Counted from the first letter of the stretch, positions 42,525 to 51,418 are shown. The stretch is DNA of 64,000 nt from Agromyces cavernae (GCF_021044935.1 NZ_JAJNMP010000002.1:1054001-1118000), one strand, 5' to 3'. The notes: generated from the sequence alone by a model not told the origin. A program made the numbers and translations.

Positions 42525-42974
42525 GTGAGCTCCGACCCGCCGCCCGAAGCCGCGGGTGCTGCCGCGCCGAGAGCGTCGTTCATGGTGCGTGTGGTCTGGG
42601 TGCTGTGGATCGTCGGGTATCTCATCGGCACGAGCACCCACGTCGCTGAACTCGTGGCCGGTGGTGCCCAGACGTACGCGGGGTTCCCGATGGGGCTGCG
42701 GGTGTTCTGGATGTCACTGACCGTGCTCGACCCGCTCATCGTCGTGCTGCTCCTGTTCCGCCACCGCGCCGGCATCATCCTGGGTGTCGCGGTGATCCTG
42801 ATCGACATCGCCGTGAACTGGACTGTCTACGCGACCATCGGAGGAAACCCCCTGTTCGGTGTCATCAACCAGACGCTCTTCGCGATTCTCATCGTCACGA
42901 CCGCGCACCTTCTCTGGCGTTGGTTCACCGCATCGGCCCGTGGAGGACGGGCGCCTGCCGCTGCTCGGCGATGA
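42525..42974 (+). CDS. Small four-helix membrane protein, unknown
   Basis: A 149-residue protein with four hydrophobic segments: MVRVVWVLWIVGYLIGTSTHV, FWMSLTVLDPLIVVLLLF, GIILGVAVILIDIAVNWTVYA and LFGVINQTLFAILIVTTAHLL. The H/D positions (STHVAELV, LDPLIV) are reminiscent of small DoxX-like or related families, but I cannot name it. The GTG start is preferred because GGAGG lies nine bases upstream; an ATG three codons earlier overlaps that site. Confidence 0.7.
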   Translation: MSSDPPPEAAGAAAPRASFMVRVVWVLWIVGYLIGTSTHVAELVAGGAQTYAGFPMGLRVFWMSLTVLDPLIVVLLLFRHRAGIILGVAVILIDIAVNWTVYATIGGNPLFGVINQTLFAILIVTTAHLLWRWFTASARGGRAPAAARR

Positions 42975-43604
42975 TCGACGGCAGGCGTCCCTGCCGATAT
43001 CGTCTGCTGCCATCAGATATCAGCGTGGGGTGTGATGCACGACGCCGGCGCGAGATCAAGCTCGCGCGAGGCCAAGTCCTGCGCCTCATCGAACGACTGG
43101 GAGCAGCCCGCTCGTGGATCATTCAGCGCGATACGCCTCGGCCTATCTAGGGTTCGTCGTGACGATCCCAAGACGCCAGATATGGCGGGCCTTTCTTCAG
43201 GATCGGTAAGCACGGGCAGGGTGAGACGCCCTCCGGGGTTCTTCCGGACGGCGTCTATTGCTTCGTCGTGGGCTGCCTGATGCAGCGTGTCGCTGGCGAC
43301 GCGCGGTCCGTGTGAAAATGCGCGGGTAGGGGACCCAGGACGGCTGTTTCGGGTTGGCGCGATCTTGCGTCGCGCTCTGAACGGTTGCCGCTAACGTTCG
43401 CCAGAATCTCGTTACGGCAGGGGCTTTCGGTGGTGCGTGATGATGTCCTCTCGCGTCGCCCCGACAGGTGAAGCCCATCGAGCCGGGGGTGCCTTCGTGG
43501 GCACGGGATCGCCGCGTGTCGCCAGCTGAATCTCGCCTTCTTTGGGACTGAGGACGCGCTCCCAACCGCGTGGGCTTGACCCTCACGCGACGTGAGGATC
43601 CAGG
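42975..43604. other. Non-coding or degraded sequence
   Basis: About 630 bases with no convincing gene on either strand. The long open frame on the minus strand across 43197-43814 is antisense to the glyoxalase gene and arginine/histidine-rich without family resemblance. A short motif, GCCAGAATCTCGTTACGGC at 43400-43418, recurs in diverged form at 46126-46144. Confidence 0.45.
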
Positions 43605-44144
43605 GTGTCTCACATGACTGATTACTTCAATGCATTCGAGATGAGCCCCGTTCCCGACGGCCCGGACGCAGTCGCGCCGGATCCGTTCCTCGGCATCTAC
43701 GCGATGCCGATGTTCGTGAAGATCCCTACGAGGGACCTTCACGCGTCGACAGATTTCTGGGTGCGCGGGCTCGGCTTCGTCGACTTGTTCAGCGTTCCTG
43801 GACAGATCGTGCATCTGCGACGGTGGGCGTTCCAGGACGTCCTGCTCGTTCCCGCGGACGACGATGCGGCCCCGTCAGCGGCGTCCACGGTTCAGGTGTT
43901 CGTCTCCTGCGTCATCGGCCAGCTCGATTCCGTGGCAGACGCATGTCGAGAACTGTCACCGGATTCGGTGACGGGCCCGTACGACACGGCGTGGAGAACT
44001 CGCGACATCGCTGTCGTCACTCCGGAGGGAGCGCGCGTCACGTTCACAGCGGCGACGCCGTTCATTCCCGACAGCGACGTGGCGCGCGATTTCGCATCCG
44101 TTGGGATCTTCGCGCCGGAAGCCTCCGAAGGAGGAGCACAATGA
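43605..44144 (+). CDS. VOC-family (glyoxalase/bleomycin-resistance-like) protein
   Basis: A 179-residue protein with a single vicinal-oxygen-chelate domain: YAMPMFVKIPTRDLHASTDFWVRGLGFVDLFSVPG and IVHLRRWAFQDVLLVPADD form one beta-alpha-beta-beta-beta unit, and RTRDIAVVTPEGARVTFTAATP the other. GAGGA precedes the GTG by six bases. Its stop codon overlaps the next ATG (ATGA), so it is coupled to a TipAS-type MerR regulator, which suggests a role in sequestering or modifying a drug-like ligand. Confidence 0.87.
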   Translation: MSHMTDYFNAFEMSPVPDGPDAVAPDPFLGIYAMPMFVKIPTRDLHASTDFWVRGLGFVDLFSVPGQIVHLRRWAFQDVLLVPADDDAAPSAASTVQVFVSCVIGQLDSVADACRELSPDSVTGPYDTAWRTRDIAVVTPEGARVTFTAATPFIPDSDVARDFASVGIFAPEASEGGAQ

Positions 44145-44953
44145 CACCAATGATTGACAACGAGATCGATGAGGATGCGACGGTCGGCGTTGCCGCTGAC
44201 CTCCTCGGACTGACCGTGCGCACTCTCCACCATTGGGACGAGATCGGTCTCGCATCGCCGTCTCGCCGCACGCCCGCCGGCTATCGCCTCTACACCTGGG
44301 ATGACCTCGAGCGCCTCAGCCGGGTCGTGGCGTACCGCGAGGCCGGACTCACCCTCGACGCGATTCGCGATGTGCTCGATGATGCGACTGCGGAGATCGG
44401 CGAAACACTGCGCGAGCAGCGGGCTCAGCTGGCCGAACGGATTCACGATCTGCAGCAGCTCGACGAACGGCTCGAGCGCATGACTGACGCGCACGAGCGC
44501 GGCATCCTGATGAGTGACGACGAGCAGCGTGAGGTCTTCGGCGAAGGTTGGGACCCGCAGCAATCGCGCGCGGCTCGCTTCGTGTGGGGAGGGTCGAGGC
44601 AGTGGGCGCAATTCGCGGAGCGCTCCGCGTCCCGATCGCAAAGTCAATGGCGGGCACTCTCCAAGGCCATGTCTGATCTCCAGGACGACCTCGCTGAGGC
44701 GGTGAGTCGAGGTGTCAAGCCGGGGAGCGAGCGGGCGGATGAACTCGCCGAGCGCCACCGGGAACTGTTCTCGAACTTCTTCCCATTGACGCGACAGATG
44801 CAGGTGTGCCTGGGAAGGATGTTTGAGGCCGACGCTGGATTCTCTTCGTACTACAACGGGATCGGAGACGGCCTCGCCACCTGGTTCCGCCAGAGCATCG
44901 ACGCATCCGCGCGTCACCACGGCATCGATCCGGATACCGCGACCTGGGAGTAG
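44141..44953 (+). CDS. MerR-family regulator with TipAS-type ligand domain
   Basis: A 270-residue activator. The N-terminal MerR domain reads VGVAADLLGLTVRTLHHWDEIGLASPSRRTPAGYRLYTWDDLERLSRVVAYREAGL, a coiled coil follows (LREQRAQLAERIHDLQQLDERLERM), and the C-terminal half (EVFGEGWDP, FSNFFPLTRQMQVCLGRMFEADAGFSSYYNGIGDGLATWFRQSI) matches the TipAS antibiotic-recognition domain. GGAGGAG precedes the ATG. Coupled to the VOC gene, which it may induce on binding a thiopeptide-like or other drug. Confidence 0.92.
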   Translation: MTPMIDNEIDEDATVGVAADLLGLTVRTLHHWDEIGLASPSRRTPAGYRLYTWDDLERLSRVVAYREAGLTLDAIRDVLDDATAEIGETLREQRAQLAERIHDLQQLDERLERMTDAHERGILMSDDEQREVFGEGWDPQQSRAARFVWGGSRQWAQFAERSASRSQSQWRALSKAMSDLQDDLAEAVSRGVKPGSERADELAERHRELFSNFFPLTRQMQVCLGRMFEADAGFSSYYNGIGDGLATWFRQSIDASARHHGIDPDTATWE

Positions 44954-45443
44954 CTTCGCGGCCTCACACATGCAAACGGGACTGCTGCACGGAGAGGTGA
45001 CATAGGTCAATCGTGACAGCAACGTCTGACGAGACACCCCTGTTGCGTGGCCAGCGAGCTCTCGTGGAGCGAGGGTCGCCGGCCGCGGGTCGCCGCCCGC
45101 TCCCTGGGCCGGCTCACAGGCTCCTCGCTGCCTAGGAGAGTCGGTTCTCCTGCCGTAGCCGCGCCCGAAAGCCGGTCGTGCGGCGGACGCCCCGCAAGCG
45201 GATCCTTGATCGGGCGTCCAAGGATCGGGCTACGGTCCACTCTGAGTTTGGGTGAGGTGACTCAATTCTGCCGCGCCGTGAGGTCTGTCAACGACTGGCC
45301 ACCTGACACCTCGAGGTAGGTGAGTGTCCATCTCTGCGAGTTCAGTGAGCGGGGTAAGGTCGTCCAGGGCCGCACCGTCGTCCGCGTGCTGGAGCATGCG
45401 GATACGTTCAGACGTGAACGCACGCGGGAAGAGAGGCTCATGG
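44954..45443. other. Intergenic, nothing recognised
   Basis: About 490 bases. Weak inverted and direct elements occur (CCGTAGCC near 45155 with GGCTACGG near 45228; AAGGATCGGGC). A minus-strand frame at 45230-45490 overlaps the next gene and shows no family resemblance. GAGAGG at 45431 is the ribosome binding site of the following gene. Confidence 0.4.
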
Positions 45444-45845
45444 ATGCCGCTGAATAAGGACCTACTCAGTACCGGAGTAGGCAAGCCCATCGCCAGCGGT
45501 CAGCGACGATTCTCGGCCTACGCTCTGCAGTTGGTGGGAGCTGTCGTCGGCGCGTCCGCAATCATCTTCACTGTCTTGGTTTTGCCGGCGAGAATCGCCG
45601 ACGCTTCTTCCCACGGCTATGAGTATGGGCAGGCTGTCAGTTTGGGTTGGTTGGCGTTCTGGCAGTTCATGGTCGTCGTTCCGGCCTCAGCAGTCGGAGC
45701 GTTGATCGCGTCACTGGGACTGCTCATCCTCCGCGGGTACCGCCGCAGCCTGGCCGACTATGTCCTGATCGGGGTCGCCGGGGTTGGATTGGTGGTTTCG
45801 GGCGCCGCGTGCTTCGTGATTCAGGCCGAGCGCGGCCTTCTCTGA
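45444..45845 (+). CDS. Small three-helix membrane protein, unknown
   Basis: A 133-residue protein with three hydrophobic segments: ALQLVGAVVGASAIIFTVLVL, LAFWQFMVVVPASAVGALIASLGLLIL and DYVLIGVAGVGLVVSGAACFV. I do not recognise the family. GAGAGG lies seven bases before the ATG. An overlapping ATG four bases upstream opens only a five-codon frame. Confidence 0.6.
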   Translation: MPLNKDLLSTGVGKPIASGQRRFSAYALQLVGAVVGASAIIFTVLVLPARIADASSHGYEYGQAVSLGWLAFWQFMVVVPASAVGALIASLGLLILRGYRRSLADYVLIGVAGVGLVVSGAACFVIQAERGLL

Positions 45846-46137
45846 TCGCGGCGTCCGTATCGGAGAACGGAGCCGTAGACCTCTGCTCGACATCCTGAGA
45901 CAACCAGGGCGAGCGCGCGTGCCTTTCACGCGAAGCATCCATCCCGATTGGAACTCGCAGATGCACACCCGAACAGCCCACGCCCGTGCCCCGCTGGATC
46001 AGCGTCGTCTTCATGCAGGATCCCTCAACGGAGTTCGCGAAGTGGCTTCGTCATCCGGAAGTTGGTCATTTGAACACCAGCCGTGACTGGGTGCTGCTCG
46101 GACTCCACTTCGAAGCCGCAACGGCGCGAGAATGTCG

Positions 46138-46710
46138 TTACGTCACGCTCCTGCTCGTGGGCCGGTAGCGCAGGGCTACCGCTCCCGATCGGAACTCCTG
46201 GCGATCCACGAGCTCGAGCCGGATGCGCTCGCGTAGCCCGGCGAGCAACGTCGGCCCGTGCCCGGCAAGCACCGGCTGCACAACGAACACGTACTCGTCA
46301 ATCAGTCCCAGATCCGCCAACGCCAAGGGAAGCGTCACGCCACCCACGAACAGACCCTCGCCTGGCTCCTGCTTAAGCCGCTCGACCGCCTGCCCCAAGT
46401 CGCCTCGCACCAGCTCGGCATTCCAATCGACCACGCTCAACGTGCTCGACACGACGTACTTCCTCGTCCGGTCGATGGCCTCGGCGAACGGGATCTCCCA
46501 CTCCCGCATCCAGTCAGGCCACCTGCCCGTGGCCGGATGCCGCCAAGCCGACTCCATCAACTCGTACGTCGTCCGGCCGAACAGCAGCGCATCGGCCCGT
46601 TCCATCTCAGCGGTCCAGTAGCGCATCGACTCCTCATCAGGGGCGAGTCCCGCCTCGTGATGGACGCAGCCATCGAGCGTGACGTTGATTGAGTATCGAA
46701 GTGGTTTCAT
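46138..46710 (-). CDS. Dihydrofolate reductase family protein (RibD C-terminal type)
   Basis: A 190-residue reductase-like protein. LRYSINVTLDGCVHHEAGLAPDEESMRYW opens the fold, ADALLFGRTTYELMESAWRHP and KYVVSSTLSVVDWNAELVRGDL are typical middle blocks, and GLFVGGVTLPLALADLGLIDEYVFVVQPVLAGHG the end. It differs clearly from the protein at 37.95-38.55 kb, so the pair is not a recent duplication. GGGGGAG precedes the ATG. Substrate unknown. Confidence 0.9.
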   Translation of the reverse strand: MKPLRYSINVTLDGCVHHEAGLAPDEESMRYWTAEMERADALLFGRTTYELMESAWRHPATGRWPDWMREWEIPFAEAIDRTRKYVVSSTLSVVDWNAELVRGDLGQAVERLKQEPGEGLFVGGVTLPLALADLGLIDEYVFVVQPVLAGHGPTLLAGLRERIRLELVDRQEFRSGAVALRYRPTSRSVT

Positions 46711-46776
46711 CTCGTCGCTCTCCCCCTCGTGTGCGCACCCGCGACTCAACGGACCCTGCTCAGACTTGGATCAGGC

Positions 46777-47703
46777 TCAGCTGTCCCAGAGCTCAAAGGT
46801 CGCTCCGTCTCGGCCGAGGGCCCACGACGCGGGCTCCCCCTTCTCAAGTCGAAGTTTCGCTACCTGCGGCCATGGATCCGTGGGTCTCCGGTCGATCCGC
46901 GTGAGCACGATATCGGCAGGTGCTGTGCCCCACTCGAATTTCGAGGGGATCCAGGTGTTCGCGTCGAACTGGCCGTACACGCTGAACGGCGACCCACTCA
47001 GATCGAAGGTCGCCGGGACCGGGACTCGCGAGTAGCCGTCTTCGACCGAGAGGTAGATGGCCGACACCGAGCCGTTCCCCGCACGATCCACGAACAGACG
47101 CACCGCGAGGTCGGACCCGCTCTCGAAGGTGAAGACCGCATTCTTCCCGACCGTCGATGCACCGCGGGTCACGACGCCCGAGGTCTCGTCGGCTTCGAGG
47201 TAGCCGCCTCTGGCCGATCGAATGGCGATGCGGTCACCGTTGCGGATCGGACCTCCGGCCGTCGTCCGCATCATCTCGCCACCGGGGGTCACCGGGTCGA
47301 CGACGTTCACCTTCTGGATCGTGAACACACTGTCGAACTGCAAGAGGTTTCCGCTGCCTCGCACGTGACGGTCCATCAATTGCGCGTGGAGACCTGGCGG
47401 CTTCTCGAGGTTGGGGAGGTTGAGGAGTCGCGAACCGATCTCGGACGGATGGAAGATCTGCAGCTCTGTGCCGCTCATCAGCGCGGGGCGGTCGCCATGA
47501 TGGGTGACTGACCACCAATCGGTATAGGCCGGGAGGAACCAGAAGTCGGAACTGGTCAGGTCGTCGGAATCGCCAGGGTCGTCAGGGCGACTCGCCGTCA
47601 CCAACGGGCCGCCCCGGATTTCGAGAGTTGTGGCATCCGACGTGACCGAGAGCCACTTTCCGTTGCTCGCCCTGAAGGTTGGCACGAGGACCCGCTTTCT
47701 CAA
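46777..47703 (-). CDS. Fascin-like (beta-trefoil) protein, unknown role
   Basis: A 308-residue protein without signal peptide or membrane segment. Two segments resemble the fascin/actin-crosslinking beta-trefoil repeat: FRASNGKWLSVTSDATTLEI at about 10-29 and GDRIAIRSARGGYLEADETS at about 156-175, each followed by an F-x-F/L type strand (FTFESGSDLAVRLF). The start is unsure: TTG gives MRKRVLVPTF, and a GTG six codons later is equally possible; neither has a strong ribosome binding site. Base composition and codon use look less GC-extreme than the housekeeping genes, consistent with transfer. Confidence 0.65.
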   Translation of the reverse strand: MRKRVLVPTFRASNGKWLSVTSDATTLEIRGGPLVTASRPDDPGDSDDLTSSDFWFLPAYTDWWSVTHHGDRPALMSGTELQIFHPSEIGSRLLNLPNLEKPPGLHAQLMDRHVRGSGNLLQFDSVFTIQKVNVVDPVTPGGEMMRTTAGGPIRNGDRIAIRSARGGYLEADETSGVVTRGASTVGKNAVFTFESGSDLAVRLFVDRAGNGSVSAIYLSVEDGYSRVPVPATFDLSGSPFSVYGQFDANTWIPSKFEWGTAPADIVLTRIDRRPTDPWPQVAKLRLEKGEPASWALGRDGATFELWDS

Positions 47704-48111
47704 GGCGACTCGTGGGAGCCGGAGTCATCCCGCGCCCATTGTCGACCCCGTGGCCCACTACCGCAACCGCTGCGCACGGTCTCGATGGATCAACGATCTG
47801 GGCGATGTCGCCGTTCGAACCGGCGAGCCTGCGGCGGACGGACTGCCCGAGCGGTTCAGGAACATCCCCGCATCGTCACGGTCTGCTGTGATCCGGCGTG
47901 GATCCTCAACGGGACATAATCGTCAGGCCGCAATAACAAGGTGGCCCCTTTCGCGTGCTTGGGGTTCGATTGCATCGCGTCCGTGATTGAAAGGGGTGTC
48001 GATGGGAGGCAGCCGGCCGTTGCCAAGTGGTCAACAGCGTCGAGCGCTGACCTCGCACGAGTACGCGTACGTGGCGTCATTGTTGCAACCCCCGAATCTC
48101 CGCCACCACTG
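47704..48111. other. Intergenic, nothing recognised
   Basis: About 410 bases between two divergent or unrelated genes. Several short open frames overlap, none with a start context or family resemblance. Confidence 0.4.
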
Positions 48112-48501
48112 TCACCTGGCTGAGACGTTGAGTTCCACGGCCTCGGCCACGAGCGCCTTGACCGCCGCTTCGTCCACGCGGTCTCCATCGAAGTAGTCGA
48201 TGGCTCGGACGACCTTGCTGTCCAGCCGGGTATTGAAGAGATCGCTGCCTTCCATGCGGGCACCCCTCGCAAACGTCAGCCTTACGGCGCTCTTGAGCAC
48301 ATCGACGAAGCAGACGTCTCCGTCGTGCGTCCAAAACGGAACTCCCTCCGGTTTGGAGGGCTTCTTGTACTTGACGACCTCGACGGCAGCCGGGTCGGCG
48401 GCCATGATCGCAGCTCGAAGCGCGACGAGCGCGTCCTGTTTCCAGCCGCTCTGCTGCGCGATGATGTCGTCGATCTGTTCGGAATCTGACTTGTCACTCA
48501 T
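48112..48501 (-). CDS. DUF1801 (YdhG-like) protein
   Basis: A 129-residue protein of the DUF1801 family. SEQIDDIIAQQSGWKQDALVALRAAIMAADPAAVEVVKYKKPSKPEGVPFWTHDGDVCFVDVLKSAVRLTFARGARM contains the usual E-x-x-KYKxP and W/FxxxG core. GMEGSDLFNT-like ending and DEAAVKALVAEA complete it. The fold is related to frataxin-like/iron-binding proteins in some members, but function is unknown here. Confidence 0.88.
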   Translation of the reverse strand: MSDKSDSEQIDDIIAQQSGWKQDALVALRAAIMAADPAAVEVVKYKKPSKPEGVPFWTHDGDVCFVDVLKSAVRLTFARGARMEGSDLFNTRLDSKVVRAIDYFDGDRVDEAAVKALVAEAVELNVSAR

Positions 48502-48737
48502 GCGCGAATACTTGCGAAGAGAGCTGACGAAATCAACACCCGAAGTTGGTCGCAAACGCGCGTGGCGGGATCCATCTACGGACGTCCGCTGACTGACTCG
48601 CAGGCCGGCGAGTGGGCGATTGCTCGGCGCTGAGCCTTTGGGCGAAGGAGGCGCAGGCGCAGGGGCCTGATCGAAGCAGACGTCGGCGCGGCGGCACTGG
48701 TGCGGGTCTATGCTGACGGCGTCGAAGGAGGATCACC

Positions 48738-49226
48738 GTGACTGTCGACATCGAGGTCGTCCCGCTCGAGAAGCCGGATGACGTGAACGTCATCGTCGGT
48801 CAAGCTCATTTCATCAAGACGGTCGAAGACCTGCACGAGGCTCTCGCCGGGATCGGCGGCACCTTGAAGTTCGGAGTCGCGTTCTGTGAAGCTTCCGGTG
48901 CGCGGCTGGTCAGACGCACCGGCAACGACAACTCACTCGTGGACCTCGCGGTCGCGGCAGCGCTGGCCGTCGGCGCCGGGCACTCCTTCGTGATCATGTT
49001 GCGTGACGGGTTCCCCGTGAACGTGCTCAACCAGGTCAAAGCGGTGCCAGAGGTGTGCTCGATCTTCTGCGCCACGGCGAATCCGGTGCAGATCCTCGTC
49101 GCCGTCACCGACGCCGGCCGCGGTGTGGCAGGAGTGATCGACGGCGAACCCCCGGTCGGTGTCGAGACCGAGCAGGATGTCGCGGACCGCAAGGACCTGT
49201 TGCGCGCGATCGGCTACAAGCTCTGA
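48738..49226 (+). CDS. Adenosine-specific kinase family protein
   Basis: A 162-residue protein matching the adenosine-specific kinase family (Pfam PF04008) over its full length: IEVVPLEKPDDVNVIVGQAHFIKTVEDLHEALAGI, LKFGVAFCEASGARLVRRTGND, HSFVIMLRDGFPVNVLNQVKAVPEVCSIFCATANPVQILVAVT and a C-terminal DLLRAIGYKL. Members are best known from archaea and thermophiles and are proposed to phosphorylate adenosine. AAGGAGG lies just before the GTG. Its neighbours give no pathway clue. Confidence 0.9.
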   Translation: MTVDIEVVPLEKPDDVNVIVGQAHFIKTVEDLHEALAGIGGTLKFGVAFCEASGARLVRRTGNDNSLVDLAVAAALAVGAGHSFVIMLRDGFPVNVLNQVKAVPEVCSIFCATANPVQILVAVTDAGRGVAGVIDGEPPVGVETEQDVADRKDLLRAIGYKL

Positions 49227-49244
49227 TGAGCGTCGGACCGAGGG

Positions 49245-49493
49245 GCGCAGAAGGACCGGTGAACGGGCGATGGTGAGATGGTTCACGACGATGCCTTCCA
49301 GCGCCCACCGAAACCCGCCGCGAGCGATCAGCGCCCGCGACGGCGCGGCCTTGCTCGTGTCCTGCCGCCGGATCCGGCACTTGCACGGGTGGACCCGGAT
49401 CACCAATGTCGTCGGACGCCACCCGAGGAGCTCATGCGCGAGTCGACGGACGACCGTGTCCTTCGAGGTGCCCTCGCAGTCCGTCAAGCGGCA
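49245..49493 (-). pseudogene. ISL3-family transposase relic
   Basis: The minus strand encodes VVRRLAHELLGWRPTTLVIR and then RQDTSKAAPSRALIARGGFR followed by WALEGIVVNHLTIAR, which matches the N-terminal part of actinobacterial ISL3 transposases (zinc-finger region and start of the core). Cysteines of the zinc finger are partly lost and the remaining 300 or so residues with the DDE core are missing. An old insertion-sequence remnant; no terminal repeats were found. Confidence 0.75.
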
Positions 49494-49567
49494 GCTGCCG
49501 GGTCGTGCCACGGGAGTAGAGTGCGGCACATTCAGGTGTCCACCGGCACCACTCGAAGGAGATCGAG

Positions 49568-50162
49568 ATGACCATCACTGCGGCTGTCATCCTGCTCGCC
49601 AGCGCCGTCGTGCTGGTGGTCGCAGCGACGCTGCCGCAGCTACCCGATCTGGATGCGACGTGAGGTCGACACCCTCGGACTCGTGCGCGAGCGGCTCGGC
49701 GTGTGGCTCTTCGACAGCCGCCTCTTCCTGGCGAGCGCGATCGGCACCGCGGTAGGTGCGGGCCTCATGTTCGGTGGCGTCGACGGCCCTGGCGCTCCGC
49801 TCGCCGACACCTCTCTGCTCCTGCTCGGGATCGGTACGGCGTTGTGGTGCGTGAACATCACCTTCAGGGTGAGCACGACTGCCGCTGCCGCCCGGGACTT
49901 CACCGACACCCCGCCGTGGTACCCGTACCTCGTACGACTCTCGGTCGCGGTGTGGCACACGGCAGCCATCTTCCTTGGGCTCACGCTCATCGGCATCGGG
50001 TTGCTCATCGTACTGTTCGGCGTGCTGCCCGCCTGGAGCGGATGGACGACCCTCGCGATCGCAGCGGTGCACTTCGGCCTTCTCATCGTCACGCGAGATG
50101 CACCCCCGCTGCTCTTCTACTCGATGCCTGCCGTGTGGGGTATCGCCGCTCTTCTGGCCTGA
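49568..50162 (+). pseudogene. Membrane protein interrupted by a one-base frameshift
   Basis: AAGGAG precedes an ATG that encodes TITAAVILLASAVVLVVAAT and stops after 31 codons. A second frame from about 49635 continues as YPIWMRREVDTLGLVRERLG and gives three further membrane segments (LASAIGTAVGAGLMFGG, LGLTLIGIGLLIVLFGVL and others) to the end. Removing one base near CAGCTACCC would join the two into one protein of about 197 residues with four to five helices. Either a recent frameshift or a sequencing error. If the downstream part is translated alone it would start at the ATG at 49653, without a ribosome binding site. Confidence 0.6.
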
Positions 50163-50835
50163 CCGCGCGGCGCCCGAGAACGTGACGCCGGCGCCACGTG
50201 CTCGTGGACCTCAGCTGGCGATTCGATCGGCACGCTGCTGAGGACTCGACTTATCGGGTCAAGACCAGGAGAGCAGCGCCGGCTGCTGCCTCATAGAGCG
50301 ATCCCTCAGCGGGCCCAACCGGTCGAAGCGGCTGATTCGATCAGGACTGACCCCGCGTGTCAATGCACGTCTGGCGCCCCGAGCTAGGTTGCAATCGTGC
50401 GCACATCGGGGTGATCCGTCCCGGCGATAACCATCGGTCGTGTTCGATGACCTGGGCACCCATGCGCTCGTACTCGGGACCGGAGCGGTCCGCCCAATCC
50501 TCACGAAACTCCGACGTGTCGAACACGACGACCAAGAGAGTGCCGTTGTCATCGGCGCCACAGACCTACAGGGCTTCGAATTCGGGGGGCGTCCGGACAT
50601 GACATACACCCCCGTAATGGAGATATGAGGTTTCCTCAATACCGATTGCCGGCACCGCAAGCCCGGGTGTAACGTGCGGAGTGGCGTGAGAGACCCCTAC
50701 GGCGCGATGCGCGCCCTCCGACGACCTTACCCACGTCGCCGGACGCGCCGACGACGGAAACCCGATCCCGCCTCGTCGCCCGCAGAGGACGTCCGGCCGA
50801 CTGGCCGGACGAAACTGCGAACCCTGGAGGCGAAG
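50163..50835. other. Mostly non-coding, nothing recognised
   Basis: About 670 bases. A minus-strand stretch (VVVFDTSEFREDWADRSGPEYERMGAQVIEHDRWL) and an overlapping plus-strand frame have some coding look but neither has a start or family resemblance. GGAGG at 50826 is the ribosome binding site of the next gene. Confidence 0.4.
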
Positions 50836-51339
50836 ATGCCCCATCCCATGAAACGCTTCGTTACACGTGCCCTGATTGTCGTTGCCGCGACTGTTGGCAT
50901 CGTGTTCGTCCAGGCTGCACCAGCATCGGCCATCGCGCTCTCTGCGCCCCCGATCACCAACACCATCACCGAGAAGGACCTCGTTGAGACGTTCGTCGAC
51001 GTGGTGCCCAGCTGCGAAGGGGGCGGGCCACTCTACACGATCACCACGACCAGCAACTTCGTGGCGCACGAAACGATCTTCGCTGACGGCCGGATTCACG
51101 CCACGTTCACCCAGACGGGGACCTTCGTCGCTGTGCCGCTCGTGGCGGGCCCTCCTAGCTTCACAGGCAAGTTCACGGTCTGGGGCGGGTTCAACGACAA
51201 CGGCAAAGTCGTCGAAGGCACGTTCACATTCAACGTGCGCGGAACGGGATCGGACGGGTCGACATTCAAGAACCATGTCAACGAGCACTTCAACGTCCGA
51301 CCGAACGGCACAGTCAACGAATTCTTCAAGTGCCATTGA
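50836..51339 (+). CDS. Secreted beta-rich protein of unknown function
   Basis: A 167-residue protein with a signal peptide (KRFVTRALIVVAATVGIVFVQAAPASA, cleavage near residue 31-33). The mature part is rich in Thr, Phe and Val and looks like a beta barrel: YTITTTSNFVAHETIFADGR, FTQTGTFVAVPL, FTGKFTVWGGFNDNGKVVEGTFTFNVRGTGSDG and a terminal cysteine FFKCH that may pair with the cysteine in VPSCEGGG. Similar hypothetical proteins occur in actinobacteria. GGAGG precedes the ATG by five bases; a second ATG four codons on is possible. Confidence 0.75.
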   Translation: MPHPMKRFVTRALIVVAATVGIVFVQAAPASAIALSAPPITNTITEKDLVETFVDVVPSCEGGGPLYTITTTSNFVAHETIFADGRIHATFTQTGTFVAVPLVAGPPSFTGKFTVWGGFNDNGKVVEGTFTFNVRGTGSDGSTFKNHVNEHFNVRPNGTVNEFFKCH

Positions 51340-51418
51340 GAGTCCGACACGACCGGTGCCCCGCCGGCCCCACGCCGGACCGCGCGAGTGGAGCATCGCA
51401 ACTGAACCAGACCTGACA

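Noticed and set aside
43197..43814. Minus-strand open frame of about 205 codons
   Set aside because: Half of it is antisense to the glyoxalase-like gene and the rest has an R/H-rich composition without family resemblance.
45986..46168. Small plus-strand frame of 60 codons
   Set aside because: It overlaps the end of the DHFR-like gene and has no start signal or family resemblance.
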